A stretch of 64,000 bases of DNA from Flavobacterium swingsii (lineage in GTDB: Bacteria; Bacteroidota; Bacteroidia; Flavobacteriales; Flavobacteriaceae), in the NCBI RefSeq assembly GCF_900111965.1, contig NZ_FOJT01000006.1, forward strand, positions 124,001-188,000, read 5' to 3'. The notes under the pieces are model-generated. The model worked only from the letters and a program-made list of their open reading frames with translations, was not told the origin of the DNA and did no database searches. Position 1 is the stretch's first letter, and every line of letters begins with the position of its first letter. Shown piece after piece: positions 25,599 to 35,628 of the stretch. Made by a program: the position numbers and the translations under genes.

Positions 25599-26621
25599 CT
25601 AAAAATCGATTCGTGCTTTGCTAACCACAGAAGCATCATTAAATTTATTTTCTAAAAAACGCTGGTAACCTACAATGCCAATCATGGCTGCATTATCAGT
25701 TGTATATTCAAATTTTGGAATAAATGTTTTCCAACCGTATTTTTTTTCGGCTTCTTTTAATGTGTTTCTAATTCCTGAATTTGCCGAAACGCCACCGCCA
25801 ATTGCAATTTGTTTTATTCCTGTTTGTTGTACGGCGAGTTTTAGTTTTTCCATCAAAATTTCTATAATAATATTTTGTATAGAAGCGCAAATATCATTCC
25901 GATTTTCATCGATAAAATTTGGATTCTCTTTTACATTATTCTGAATGAAGTATAAAATTTGGGTTTTTAATCCAGAAAAACTAAAATCTAAATTAGGCAT
26001 TTTTGGTTTCGTAAATTTATAAGCCTTCGGATTTCCCAATTGTGCATATTTATCTACTAATGGCCCACCAGGATAGGGAAGTCCTAATATTTTAGCACTT
26101 TTATCGAATGCTTCTCCTACAGCATCATCAGTAGTTTCACCTATGATTTCCATATCAAAAAAACTACTTACTTTTACAATTTGGGTATGTCCGCCAGAAA
26201 TGGTTAATGCCAAAAATGGAAATTCGGGTTTATCGAAACCTTCTTCATCAATAAAATGAGCTAAAATATGTGCGTGCATGTGGTTTACCGCAATTATCGG
26301 AATATCTAACGACATCGCCATGCTTTTTGCAAACGAACTTCCTACTAATAGCGAACCCATAAGTCCTGGACCTTGCGTGAATGCAATGGCCGACAACTGG
26401 TCTTTAGTAACATTGGCTTTTTTTAGCGCAACATCTATTACTGGAACAATATTTTGTTGGTGAGCACGTGACGCCAATTCAGGAACTACACCGCCATATT
26501 GCTCATGTATAGCTTGTTGCGCAACAATATTAGACAATACTTTGTCATTTTGCATCACAGCCGCCGCAGTATCATCGCAAGAACTTTCGATAGCTAGAAT
26601 AAAAATTGGTTTTTGATGCAT
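25599..26621 (-). CDS. tsaD: tRNA N6-adenosine threonylcarbamoyltransferase TsaD
   Basis: Transfers threonylcarbamoyl to A37 of ANN-decoding tRNAs, together with TsaB/TsaE. Starting at 26621 (MHQKPIFILAIESSCDDTAAAV) gives 340 aa, the normal length. An in-frame extension to 26690 lacks family similarity. The ASKHA-fold motifs are ESSCDDT, the metal site HMHAH (with ILAHF), the SGGHTQ loop, DAVGEAFDKSAKILGLPYPGG, and the C-terminal GGVSANSGIR and TDNAAMIG. It is divergent from tamB. Confidence 0.95.
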   Translation of the reverse strand: MHQKPIFILAIESSCDDTAAAVMQNDKVLSNIVAQQAIHEQYGGVVPELASRAHQQNIVPVIDVALKKANVTKDQLSAIAFTQGPGLMGSLLVGSSFAKSMAMSLDIPIIAVNHMHAHILAHFIDEEGFDKPEFPFLALTISGGHTQIVKVSSFFDMEIIGETTDDAVGEAFDKSAKILGLPYPGGPLVDKYAQLGNPKAYKFTKPKMPNLDFSFSGLKTQILYFIQNNVKENPNFIDENRNDICASIQNIIIEILMEKLKLAVQQTGIKQIAIGGGVSANSGIRNTLKEAEKKYGWKTFIPKFEYTTDNAAMIGIVGYQRFLENKFNDASVVSKARIDF

Positions 26622-26731
26622 AAAAGGCACGGATTTTGCGTTATATTTGATAAACCGATATAAAATATTTAATTTTACATCGAAGCCCAAAAATAAAGAT
26701 TTTTTATCAAATCTAAAGGTTTAGGGCTGTT

Positions 26732-26739
26732 TACCTTTG
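26732..26739 (+). promoter_or_regulatory. Candidate -7 box for tamB
   Basis: TACCTTTG fits the flavobacterial -7 consensus TAnnTTTG. It ends 10 nt before the TTG start codon of tamB, which would place the transcript start only a few nt before the first codon. No clear upstream TTG at the usual spacing was seen. Confidence 0.4.
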
Positions 26740-26749
26740 CAAAAAACTA

Positions 26750-29700
26750 TTGTTGGAAGAAAAGAAAAAAAATACAGGCCTCAAAAAACTTAGAAAATAC
26801 ACATTATTATTCCTTCTCGGATTGGTGCTGCTATTGCTATCGCTTGGTATTGCTCTTTCTTTGCCATCAGTTCAAACTTATTTGGGGCAAAAGGCCACTG
26901 AATATCTAAATGAAGAATTTGGTACCGATATTACTATTCAAGAAGCGAATTTTACCATATTTGGAGGTGTAAAACTAAAGCAAGTTCTGATTAGAGATCA
27001 CAAAAAAGATACTTTATTTTATATTAATAGATTAAAAACGAATATTCTTGATATCAAAAAATTAGCAGATGGCGATTTGCATTTTGGTGATGTTGCTCTC
27101 GACGGATTGTTTTTTAACCTTAAAAATTATAAAGGTGAAAAAGATAATAATCTTGATAAATTTATTGCGCTTCTAGATGACGGAAAACCATCTAAATCGG
27201 GAAAAAAGTTTTTGTTAACTGCAAATAAATTTAATTTAACCAACAGTACTTTTTCATTCAATGATTATAACCTCGAAAAGCCATTACTTTTTGGGGCAAA
27301 AAAGCTAAATGCAGTTACTACAAATTTTAAAATTCTTGGACCAGATGTCACAACTTCTATAGAAGAAATGTCGTTTGTAGACAATCGCGGTCTTGTGGTT
27401 GACAATCTCGTTTCGGAATTTACTTATACCAAAAAGCATATTCTGTTAGAAAAACTAACCGTAAAAACACCAGAATCCGATCTAAAAGGAAATGTGGCTT
27501 TGCGATACGATAGGAAAGATTTTTCAGATTTTAACAACAAAGTTATTTTTGATGTAAAAGTTGATAAAGGCTCAATTTCTTCTAATGATTTAAATCATTA
27601 TTATGGCGAATTTGGTAAAAATCAACGATTCAATTTAAGTGGAAATCTTTTAGGAACATTAAATAATTTTTCTACAAAAAAGTTAAAATTAATAGACAAT
27701 AATAAGTCCGAAATTATAGGAGATTTTACGTTTAAAAACCTTTTTTCTAAAAATAAAGGTGATTTTTATATGAAAGGAAATTTTTCTAAAGTATCCTCAA
27801 CCTATAATAATCTTAATGCGATTTTGCCTAGAGTTTTAGGAGAGAATTTGCCAACAACTTTCAAGAAATTTGGTGTATTTAATCTTTCTGGAACGACTGA
27901 AGTTACTTTAAAAACCATAAAAGCGGATATTTTACTACAAACTGCTTTGGGAAATGTACAGTCTAATTTGAGTATGACAAGCATCGATAATATAGACAAT
28001 GCAACCTATATTGGAAACGTAAAATTGGATAATTTTAATTTAGGAAAACTCTTAAATAGAACCGATGTTGGCGTTGTAAATCTTGATTTAGATGTTGATG
28101 GGAAAGGGTTTAATCAAAAATATTTAAATACAGAAATAAAAGGAACAGTACAAAGTGTTTATTATAATAAGTACAATTACAAGAATTTGGTTGTTGACGG
28201 AACCATGATAAAATCTATATTCAAAGGTGATATTAATGTAAATGACCCGAATTTACAAATGGATTTTGATGGAATTCTGAATCTAAACAACAAGGAAAAT
28301 AAGTATGACTTTCATGCCAATGTAGAATATGCGAATCTTAAAAAGCTAAAACTATATACTACCGATTCGATTTCGGTTTTTCGTGGTGATGTTACAATGA
28401 AATTGCAAGGAAATACAATAGACAATTTGTACGGAGAAGTTTTTATTAATAGTACCTCTTACGAAAACAACAAAGACACCTACTTTTTTGATGATTTTGT
28501 AGTAAAATCCTCTTTCGACGAGAACCGTATTAGAACCATGACTATCAATTCTCCCGATATTATTGAAGGAAAAGTGGTAGGAAAATTTCAGTTTAATCAG
28601 CTTCAAAAACTGGTAGAAAACTCTTTAGGAAGTTTGTATGCCAATTATTCGCCAAATAAAGTAAACAAAGGACAGTTCTTGAAATTCGATTTTAATGTGT
28701 ACAGCAAACTAATCGAAATTTTTCTCCCAGAAGTTTCTCTTGGAGAAAATACGTTTATGAAAGGAATGATAAATTCAGATAGTGATGAGTTTAAGTTTAA
28801 TTTCAAATCGCCAACAATTACAGCTTACAATAATTATTTCGACAATATAAATATAGATATCGATAACAAAAATCCTTTGTATAATGTTTATGTCGAGATG
28901 GATAGCATCAAAACAAAGCATTATAAAGTATCAGATTTTAGTCTGATAAATGTAACAGCAAACGACACTTTATTTTTTAGAACAGAGTTTAAAGGTGGCA
29001 AAAAAGCAGATGATTTTTATAATTTGAACTTGTATCACACCATTAATAAAGACAAAAATAGTGTGGTTGGAATAAAAAAATCAGAAGTAAACTTCAAAAA
29101 TTATTTGTGGTTTATAAACGAAAATGAATCTAAAGACAATAAGATTATTTTCAACAAAAAATTAACCGATTTTTCTGTCGAAAGAATATCAATGTCGCAC
29201 AAAAATCAAGTAATGGAACTCATGGGCGTTTTGCGAGATTCAACTTATAAAGATTTGAAACTTTCGTTAAAAGATATCGAACTAGATAAAATTACACCAT
29301 CGGTAGATAGTTTAAAATTTAAAGGAAAAGTAAACGGATTAGTCAATTTTAAACAAAATAAATCTATTTATGAGCCAACGGCATCAGTAACTATTGATAG
29401 TTTAAGCATAAATAATTTAGCATTAGGAAAATTAGGAATAGATGTAAAAGGTGATGATAGTTTTAAGAATTTTAAAATCAATTCAGTCTTAAAAAACGAC
29501 GGATTAGAATCTTTTTCTGCCGATGGAAACGTATTTATCGAAAACAAGAAAACCTTACTCGATTTAGATCTTCGACTGAATAATTTTAATATGGGAATTT
29601 TTAGTGCTTTAGGTGGTGATGTGATTACAAATATTCGAGGATTAGCTTCAGGAACAGCTAGTTTTGAAGGAGAATTAGAAAATCCAGAAATTAAAGGACG

Positions 29701-31279
29701 ATTGTATTTAAATAAAGCAGGACTAAAAATTCCGTACTTAAATGTCGATTATAATTTCGAAAATAATTCGGTTGTCGACATAACAGAAAATCAATTTTCA
29801 TTCAGAAATATAAAAATGAACGACTCTAAATACAGTACAAAAGGTGTTTTGAGTGGAGGAATTTATCATCATAACTTAGGAGATTGGCTTTTAGATTTAA
29901 ATCTTGCATCTAATAGAATCGTGGCTTTAGATACCAAAGATTCTGACGATGCTTTATATTACGGAACAGCTTTTATAGATGGAGAAGCCACCATAAAAGG
30001 ACCAATAAATGGGTTGGTTATTAATGTAAATGCAAAATCGGAAAAAGGAACTTCTATAAAAATTCCAATTACTGATTCTGAAGCTTCATCAGAAAATGAT
30101 TTTATAAAATTTAAATCATCAAAGGACGATATTGCTAATAAAACAAAAAGTAAAAAAACTAAAGGTTATAATGGAGTCGAACTTAATTTTGAACTCGATA
30201 TTACTAAAGATGCCGAAATAGAAGTAATTATAGATAAAAACTCTGGACATTCACTAAAAGGTAGAGGAGCAGGAAGTTTACTAATGGAAATAAATACATT
30301 AGGAAAATTTAATATGTGGGGGGATTTTCAGGTTTATGAAGGAAACTATAATTTTAAATACGGAGGAATTATAGACAAGAAATTTGATATTAAAAAAGGT
30401 GGTTCTATCTCTTGGGACGGAGATCCGCTAAATGCAACATTAAACATGGAAGCGGTTTATAAAACCGAAGCAAATCCGGGTATATTGCTAGAAAATTCTT
30501 CGTTTACTAAAAAAATCCCTACGGAAGTTGTTATCAAACTTACAGACAAATTAACGAGTCCTACACCTGATATTTCTATTAATTTTCCAACTTTAAGCTC
30601 TGTCCTAAAATCAGAAATTGAATATAAATTAAGTGATAGCGACAAGAGACAAACGCAAGCCATGGCATTACTATCGTCTGGAAGTTTTCTGAGTGATAAA
30701 GGTGTTGGGGAGAATATAATTGCTGGTAATATTCTTGAAAAAGCAAATAGTTTGTTTCAAGATATTTTTTCTAATGATGATGATAAACTAAAAGTAGATC
30801 CATACTTTATACAAGGTAACAAGCAAAATTTAGATTCTAGAACTGAAGGCCAAGTTGGTGTAACGCTATCAACAAAAATTAGCGACAAAGTGACTATTAA
30901 TGGGAAGTTAGGTGTTCCAGTTGGTGGTGTAAACGAGTCCGTTATTGTAGGCGACGTTGAAGTACAATTACGTCTTAATGAAGATGGTTCTCTGAAAGCG
31001 AGATTTTTTAATAGAGAGAATGATACCAATTATATAGGAGAAAGTATTGGTTATACTCAAGGTTTAGGAATTTCTTATGAAGTGGATTTTAATACTTTCA
31101 AAGAATTGGTTGCAAAAATTTTAGGTTCTAAAAAAGACAAGAAAGAAAAAGAATCTAAAAAAGAAGAAGTGCCAGATTCCGATTTAACACCAGATTTCAT
31201 TCAGTTTACAGAACAGCGTCAGAAAAAAGCAACTGAAAAACCCAAAACCATTCCAGAAAAGGTTCCTGATTTAAATTAA
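26750..31279 (+). CDS. tamB: TamB-like translocation/assembly module protein
   Basis: A very large (1509 aa) envelope protein. An N-terminal inner-membrane anchor (about residues 17-39) is followed by a long periplasmic beta-rich body with AsmA-like features near the start (VQTYLGQKATEYLNEEFGTDITI). The conserved C-terminal DUF490/TamB domain (about 1080-1460) contains NMWGDFQVYEGNYNFKYGGIIDKKFDIKKGGSISWDGDPLNA and GQVGVTLSTKISDKVTINGKLGVPVGG. TamB proteins bridge the periplasm and help outer-membrane protein assembly or lipid transport. The C-terminus adds a charged tail. No ATG precedes the membrane segment, so a TTG at 26750 (or the TTG after it) is the probable start. It is divergent from tsaD. 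Confidence 0.88.
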   Translation: MLEEKKKNTGLKKLRKYTLLFLLGLVLLLLSLGIALSLPSVQTYLGQKATEYLNEEFGTDITIQEANFTIFGGVKLKQVLIRDHKKDTLFYINRLKTNILDIKKLADGDLHFGDVALDGLFFNLKNYKGEKDNNLDKFIALLDDGKPSKSGKKFLLTANKFNLTNSTFSFNDYNLEKPLLFGAKKLNAVTTNFKILGPDVTTSIEEMSFVDNRGLVVDNLVSEFTYTKKHILLEKLTVKTPESDLKGNVALRYDRKDFSDFNNKVIFDVKVDKGSISSNDLNHYYGEFGKNQRFNLSGNLLGTLNNFSTKKLKLIDNNKSEIIGDFTFKNLFSKNKGDFYMKGNFSKVSSTYNNLNAILPRVLGENLPTTFKKFGVFNLSGTTEVTLKTIKADILLQTALGNVQSNLSMTSIDNIDNATYIGNVKLDNFNLGKLLNRTDVGVVNLDLDVDGKGFNQKYLNTEIKGTVQSVYYNKYNYKNLVVDGTMIKSIFKGDINVNDPNLQMDFDGILNLNNKENKYDFHANVEYANLKKLKLYTTDSISVFRGDVTMKLQGNTIDNLYGEVFINSTSYENNKDTYFFDDFVVKSSFDENRIRTMTINSPDIIEGKVVGKFQFNQLQKLVENSLGSLYANYSPNKVNKGQFLKFDFNVYSKLIEIFLPEVSLGENTFMKGMINSDSDEFKFNFKSPTITAYNNYFDNINIDIDNKNPLYNVYVEMDSIKTKHYKVSDFSLINVTANDTLFFRTEFKGGKKADDFYNLNLYHTINKDKNSVVGIKKSEVNFKNYLWFINENESKDNKIIFNKKLTDFSVERISMSHKNQVMELMGVLRDSTYKDLKLSLKDIELDKITPSVDSLKFKGKVNGLVNFKQNKSIYEPTASVTIDSLSINNLALGKLGIDVKGDDSFKNFKINSVLKNDGLESFSADGNVFIENKKTLLDLDLRLNNFNMGIFSALGGDVITNIRGLASGTASFEGELENPEIKGRLYLNKAGLKIPYLNVDYNFENNSVVDITENQFSFRNIKMNDSKYSTKGVLSGGIYHHNLGDWLLDLNLASNRIVALDTKDSDDALYYGTAFIDGEATIKGPINGLVINVNAKSEKGTSIKIPITDSEASSENDFIKFKSSKDDIANKTKSKKTKGYNGVELNFELDITKDAEIEVIIDKNSGHSLKGRGAGSLLMEINTLGKFNMWGDFQVYEGNYNFKYGGIIDKKFDIKKGGSISWDGDPLNATLNMEAVYKTEANPGILLENSSFTKKIPTEVVIKLTDKLTSPTPDISINFPTLSSVLKSEIEYKLSDSDKRQTQAMALLSSGSFLSDKGVGENIIAGNILEKANSLFQDIFSNDDDKLKVDPYFIQGNKQNLDSRTEGQVGVTLSTKISDKVTINGKLGVPVGGVNESVIVGDVEVQLRLNEDGSLKARFFNRENDTNYIGESIGYTQGLGISYEVDFNTFKELVAKILGSKKDKKEKESKKEEVPDSDLTPDFIQFTEQRQKKATEKPKTIPEKVPDLN

Positions 31280-31362
31280 AGATAAATATTAATTGATTTT
31301 TTAATGTTATCACATTTAAAATTGTAATACTTTAGTAATCCAAATTTCAATAATCATAATTA

Positions 31363-32349
31363 ATGCCAAAAACGATAAAAAAAATTGGAGTTTTAACCTC
31401 AGGAGGAGATGCTCCGGGTATGAATGCGGCAATCCGTTCGGTAGTGCGTACTTGTGCTTATCATAATATAGAATGTATAGGAATATATCGTGGTTATCAA
31501 GGTATGATAGAAGGCGATTTTAAAGAAATGGGACCACGTTCTGTAAATAATATCGTCAATAAAGGAGGAACAATCTTAAAATCTGCACGATCTAAAGAGT
31601 TTATGACAGCCGAAGGCCGCCAAAAAGCACACCAACATCTTATCAATTCAAATGTCGATGCACTAGTAGTTATTGGTGGTGACGGAACATTTACAGGAGC
31701 CGAAATCTTTAATAACGAATTCGATTATCCAGTTATGGGAATTCCCGGGACTATCGACAATGATATTTTTGGCACCAGCCATACTTTAGGTTACGATACT
31801 GCTTTAAATACGGTGGTAGAAGTTATCGATAAAATTCGTGATACTGCCAGTTCTCATAACAGATTGTTTTTTGTCGAAGTCATGGGGCGAGATGCGGGTC
31901 ACATTGCATTAAATGCAGGAATTGGAGCAGGAGCAGAGGAAATCCTAATTCCCGAAGATAACTTGGGATTAGAAAGATTGTTAGAATCGTTACAAAAAAG
32001 TAAAGCTTCAGGAAAATCATCGAGTATTGTTGTCGTTTCCGAAGGAGATAAAATAGGTAAAAATGTATTTGAACTCAAAGATTACGTTGAAGAAAATTTG
32101 CCAGAATATGATGTCCGTGTTTCGGTATTAGGGCATATGCAACGTGGAGGATCTCCATCTTGTTTCGATAGGGTTCTAGCTTCTCGTTTGGGTGTAAAAG
32201 CTGTCGAATCATTATTAGAAGGGAAATCAAATTTTATGGTGGGATTGCTTAGCGACAAAGTAGCATTAACACCATTAGAACAAGCCATCAAAGGCAAATC
32301 TGAAATAGATAAAGAATTATTGAGAGTTTCAGATATTATGTCTACTTAA
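31363..32349 (+). CDS. pfkA: ATP-dependent 6-phosphofructokinase
   Basis: Glycolytic enzyme phosphorylating fructose 6-phosphate to the 1,6-bisphosphate. The 328 aa carry LTSGGDAPGMNAAIR (ATP site), VIGGDGTFTGA (Gly rather than Asp after GGD, which marks the ATP-using rather than the PPi-using type), PGTIDNDIFGTSHTLGYDTALN (catalytic Asp in the TIDND block), VEVMGRDAGHIALNAGI and LGHMQRGGSPSCFDR. It is immediately followed by gap on the same strand (58 bp), so the two key glycolytic genes are probably co-transcribed. Confidence 0.96.
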   Translation: MPKTIKKIGVLTSGGDAPGMNAAIRSVVRTCAYHNIECIGIYRGYQGMIEGDFKEMGPRSVNNIVNKGGTILKSARSKEFMTAEGRQKAHQHLINSNVDALVVIGGDGTFTGAEIFNNEFDYPVMGIPGTIDNDIFGTSHTLGYDTALNTVVEVIDKIRDTASSHNRLFFVEVMGRDAGHIALNAGIGAGAEEILIPEDNLGLERLLESLQKSKASGKSSSIVVVSEGDKIGKNVFELKDYVEENLPEYDVRVSVLGHMQRGGSPSCFDRVLASRLGVKAVESLLEGKSNFMVGLLSDKVALTPLEQAIKGKSEIDKELLRVSDIMST

Positions 32350-32401
32350 AAAGTGAAAATTAAATTAATATAAATTGGCGAAGCACGCTGTTAAGCCTTA
32401 A

Positions 32402-33415
<1,014 letters not shown>

Positions 33416-33430
33416 ATCAAAAACAATAAG

Positions 33431-33462
33431 AAAAAAATCCTGTTTTACGATGGGATTTTTTT
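33431..33462 (+). terminator. Terminator after gap
   Basis: AAAAAAATCC (33431-33440) pairs with GGATTTTTTT (33453-33462) across a 12-nt loop, ending in T. Four nt beyond it lies a TATATTTG -7-like box (33466-33473). Confidence 0.7.
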
Positions 33463-33484
33463 GTTTATATTTGAAGCTATTCCT

Positions 33485-33538
33485 GCTATCCGTTACAATC
33501 TTTCTCTGGCTAAAGGAGCCAGAAAAAGGATTTTCACT
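33485..33538. repeat. 54-nt hairpin element, copy 1
   Basis: Layout: GCTATCCGTTACAAT, a 12-nt arm CTTTCTCTGGCT, loop AAAGG, a 12-nt arm AGCCAGAAAAAG (one C-A mismatch), then GATTTTCACT. Copy 2 (62983-63036) has the same flanks, loop and spacing but a different, still complementary stem. A TATATTTG box ends 12 nt upstream, so the element may start an RNA or form the 5' leader of the kinase gene at 33688. The remainder of the gap to 33687 shows nothing else. Confidence 0.7.
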
Positions 33539-33687
33539 ACAAACGAAGTTCACTGAACTCCGATGAAAATGGAAATCAAGTGAAGTAATCAGGGCTAAAA
33601 ATAGAAACAAAAACAACTATCGACTAAACGATTAACCACACGAGCGTTAGCGAACTGACGAAGTAAATAACCGAATAAACAAAAAGA

Positions 33688-34539
33688 ATGAAATTACTCG
33701 TAGATAGTGGCTCTACAAAAGCCGATTGGATTGCTGTAAACGATGCAGGAAAAGTATTATTTACTACACAATCGTTGGGATTAAATCCAGAGGTTTTAAC
33801 CAAAGAAGAAATTATTATTAGGTTAAACGACACATTCGATATTTCGAATAATAAAGAGAAAGTAACACATCTTTTCTTTTACGGCGCAGGTTGTGGAACC
33901 AATAGAACGAAAGTTTTCTTAACCGAAGTTTTTCAAAATTATTTTCCAAATTCAAAAATAACCGTTCACGAAGACACGTATGCCGCAGTATATGCTACAA
34001 CGCCTAAAAACGAAAAAGCGATAGTTTGTATTCTCGGCACAGGATCTAATTGCAGTTATTATGACGGACAAGTATTGCATCAAAAAGTGCAATCGCTAGG
34101 TTACATTGCTATGGACGATTGCTCAGGAAACCGTTTCGGACGACATTTGTTACGAGCGTATTATTTTAATAAAATGCCAGCAGATTTAGCCAAAGAGTTT
34201 GAAACAACTTATAATGTCGAACCAGATCCTATCAAGCATAATTTATACAAAGAACCCAATCCTAACGCGTATTTAGCAACATTTGCTCAGTTTTTAGTAA
34301 AACACAAAAACACCGAATTTTGCCAAAAAATAATAGCCGAAGAAATCGAAATTTTTGTCGAAAACTACATTAAGCAATTCGATAATTACAAAGAAGTTCC
34401 AGTGCATTTTATAGGTTCGATAGCTTTTTATCTAAAAGAAGAATTACAAAATATTTTAGAGACCCACGAAATTAAATTAGGAAATGTATTGCGCCGCCCA
34501 GTAGATGGCTTGATAGATTTTCATATTTTAAATAGATAA
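33688..34539 (+). CDS. N-acetylglucosamine kinase-like BadF/BadG/BcrA/BcrD ATPase family protein
   Basis: A 283-aa ASKHA-fold kinase-type protein. The phosphate-1 motif is LLVDSGSTKADW and the phosphate-2 motif region is CILGTGSNCSYYDG, with an acidic/His segment HEDTYAAVYAT and ALGYIAMDD-like DDCSGNRFGRHLL. The family includes N-acetylglucosamine and other amino-sugar kinases; I favour an amino-sugar kinase feeding glycolysis or wall recycling because of the neighbouring pfkA, gap and mgsA, but the substrate is not proven. It lies 3 bp upstream of mgsA, so they share a transcript. Confidence 0.78.
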   Translation: MKLLVDSGSTKADWIAVNDAGKVLFTTQSLGLNPEVLTKEEIIIRLNDTFDISNNKEKVTHLFFYGAGCGTNRTKVFLTEVFQNYFPNSKITVHEDTYAAVYATTPKNEKAIVCILGTGSNCSYYDGQVLHQKVQSLGYIAMDDCSGNRFGRHLLRAYYFNKMPADLAKEFETTYNVEPDPIKHNLYKEPNPNAYLATFAQFLVKHKNTEFCQKIIAEEIEIFVENYIKQFDNYKEVPVHFIGSIAFYLKEELQNILETHEIKLGNVLRRPVDGLIDFHILNR

Positions 34540-34542
34540 TAA

Positions 34543-34911
34543 ATGGAAATTGCTATAATTGCTCACGACCGAATGAAAGCTGATTTAGTTCAGTTTCTAA
34601 ATAAAAATCAATCAATTCTTCATGCAAAAAACATTTCTTTAATAGCAACAGGAACAACGGGTGCTAAAGCAGAAAATGCAGGTTTTCAGGTAACAAAAAT
34701 GCTTTCCGGACCTATGGGAGGAGATGCTCAAATTGCAGCTCGAGTAGCAGAAGGAAAAACGCAAATGGTTTTGTTCTTCAAAGACCCAAACTCAAGCCAT
34801 CCGCACGAAGTAGATATAAATATGCTTATTCGTGTTTGCGATGTTCATAATATTCCTTTGGCCACAAATGAAGCTACAGCGCAGTTATTATTGAATGCAA
34901 TTTCTAAATAA
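34543..34911 (+). CDS. mgsA: Methylglyoxal synthase
   Basis: Converts dihydroxyacetone phosphate to methylglyoxal and phosphate, a bypass that relieves phosphosugar build-up. The 122-aa protein is shorter than the 152-aa E. coli enzyme because it lacks the N-terminal extension, but it keeps the core: IALIAHDRMK-like opening (IAIIAHDRMKADL), GTTGAKAENAG, the phosphate loop SGPMGGDAQIAARVAEGK, and FFKDPNSSHPHEVDINMLIRVCDVHNIPLATNEATA with the catalytic Asp/His region. It is coupled to the sugar-kinase-like gene upstream and next to pfkA-gap. Confidence 0.93.
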   Translation: MEIAIIAHDRMKADLVQFLNKNQSILHAKNISLIATGTTGAKAENAGFQVTKMLSGPMGGDAQIAARVAEGKTQMVLFFKDPNSSHPHEVDINMLIRVCDVHNIPLATNEATAQLLLNAISK

Positions 34912-34944
34912 AATAATAATGTTTTTTTTATTTTGTGGCTCAAA

Positions 34945-34952
34945 TATTTTTG
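34945..34952 (+). promoter_or_regulatory. Candidate -7 box for the gene at 34984
   Basis: TATTTTTG fits TAnnTTTG and lies 31 nt before the ATG. No good -33 TTG at normal spacing, so only moderately supported. Confidence 0.35.
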
Positions 34953-34983
34953 TATATTGGCACAACCAAATTACCAAATTATT

Positions 34984-35598
34984 ATGAAAAAAATCGCACT
35001 ATTAGTCTTACTTGTTTTCTGTGGAAATGTATATTCTCAAAAAAAGAAAGCAACACCTAAAGCAGCGCCACCAGTGGTTATTACAAAAGGGAATAATTAT
35101 TCGGCAGAATTAGTTAAAAACAAATTTTATCTTTTTATAAATAATGCTACTGCAAAAGACACATTATTACTTAAAACTTATCCAGATAAAGGAACACCTA
35201 CAGATTGTAAAATATCAACATTTACAACAAAAGGAACAGCAATGTATTTTGTGACTTGGACTGATAAACAAAAAACAGAAACCAAACTAAAAACAGAAGA
35301 CAATATAGTCACAGAATCTCAAATTTGGAATCCAGCTACAAAAACTTTATTAATAGGAAACACACAAACTGTTTCAAAAATTAAAGAAATTGTATTTTTA
35401 GATAAAATGAAAACCGCTTCAGAAACACAAGAAAAAACAAGAAGATCAGGTTATGAATTTACTCTTTTAGGAGGAGAAGATTTTTCATTAAGTGACAAAT
35501 CATCAAGTACAAAATATTCTTACAACCCAACTTCGATGAAATATGAAGTGGCTAAAGCAAAAGCGGCACCAGCGCCACCAAAGAAAAAAAGAAGATAA
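34984..35598 (+). CDS. Hypothetical secreted protein with basic Ala/Pro tail
   Basis: A 204-aa exported protein; the ATG at 34984 gives a signal peptide MKKIALLVLLVFCGNVYSQ. The upstream in-frame extension to 34933 reads through probable promoter sequence. I do not recognise the family. The mature protein is rich in Lys and Thr with alternating strand-like segments, has a single Cys, and ends in a cationic tail (AKAKAAPAPPKKKRR). A bidirectional terminator follows. Confidence 0.65.
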   Translation: MKKIALLVLLVFCGNVYSQKKKATPKAAPPVVITKGNNYSAELVKNKFYLFINNATAKDTLLLKTYPDKGTPTDCKISTFTTKGTAMYFVTWTDKQKTETKLKTEDNIVTESQIWNPATKTLLIGNTQTVSKIKEIVFLDKMKTASETQEKTRRSGYEFTLLGGEDFSLSDKSSSTKYSYNPTSMKYEVAKAKAAPAPPKKKRR

Positions 35599-35603
35599 AA
35601 CAA

Positions 35604-35628
35604 AAAACGAGCATTTAGCTCGTTTTTT
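35604..35628. terminator. Bidirectional terminator between convergent genes
   Basis: The stem ACGAGC / GCTCGT, extended by A/T pairs (35604-35612 with 35618-35626), has the loop ATTTA, with A and T runs on both sides. It serves 34984-35598 (+) and 35629-36333 (-). Confidence 0.85.
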
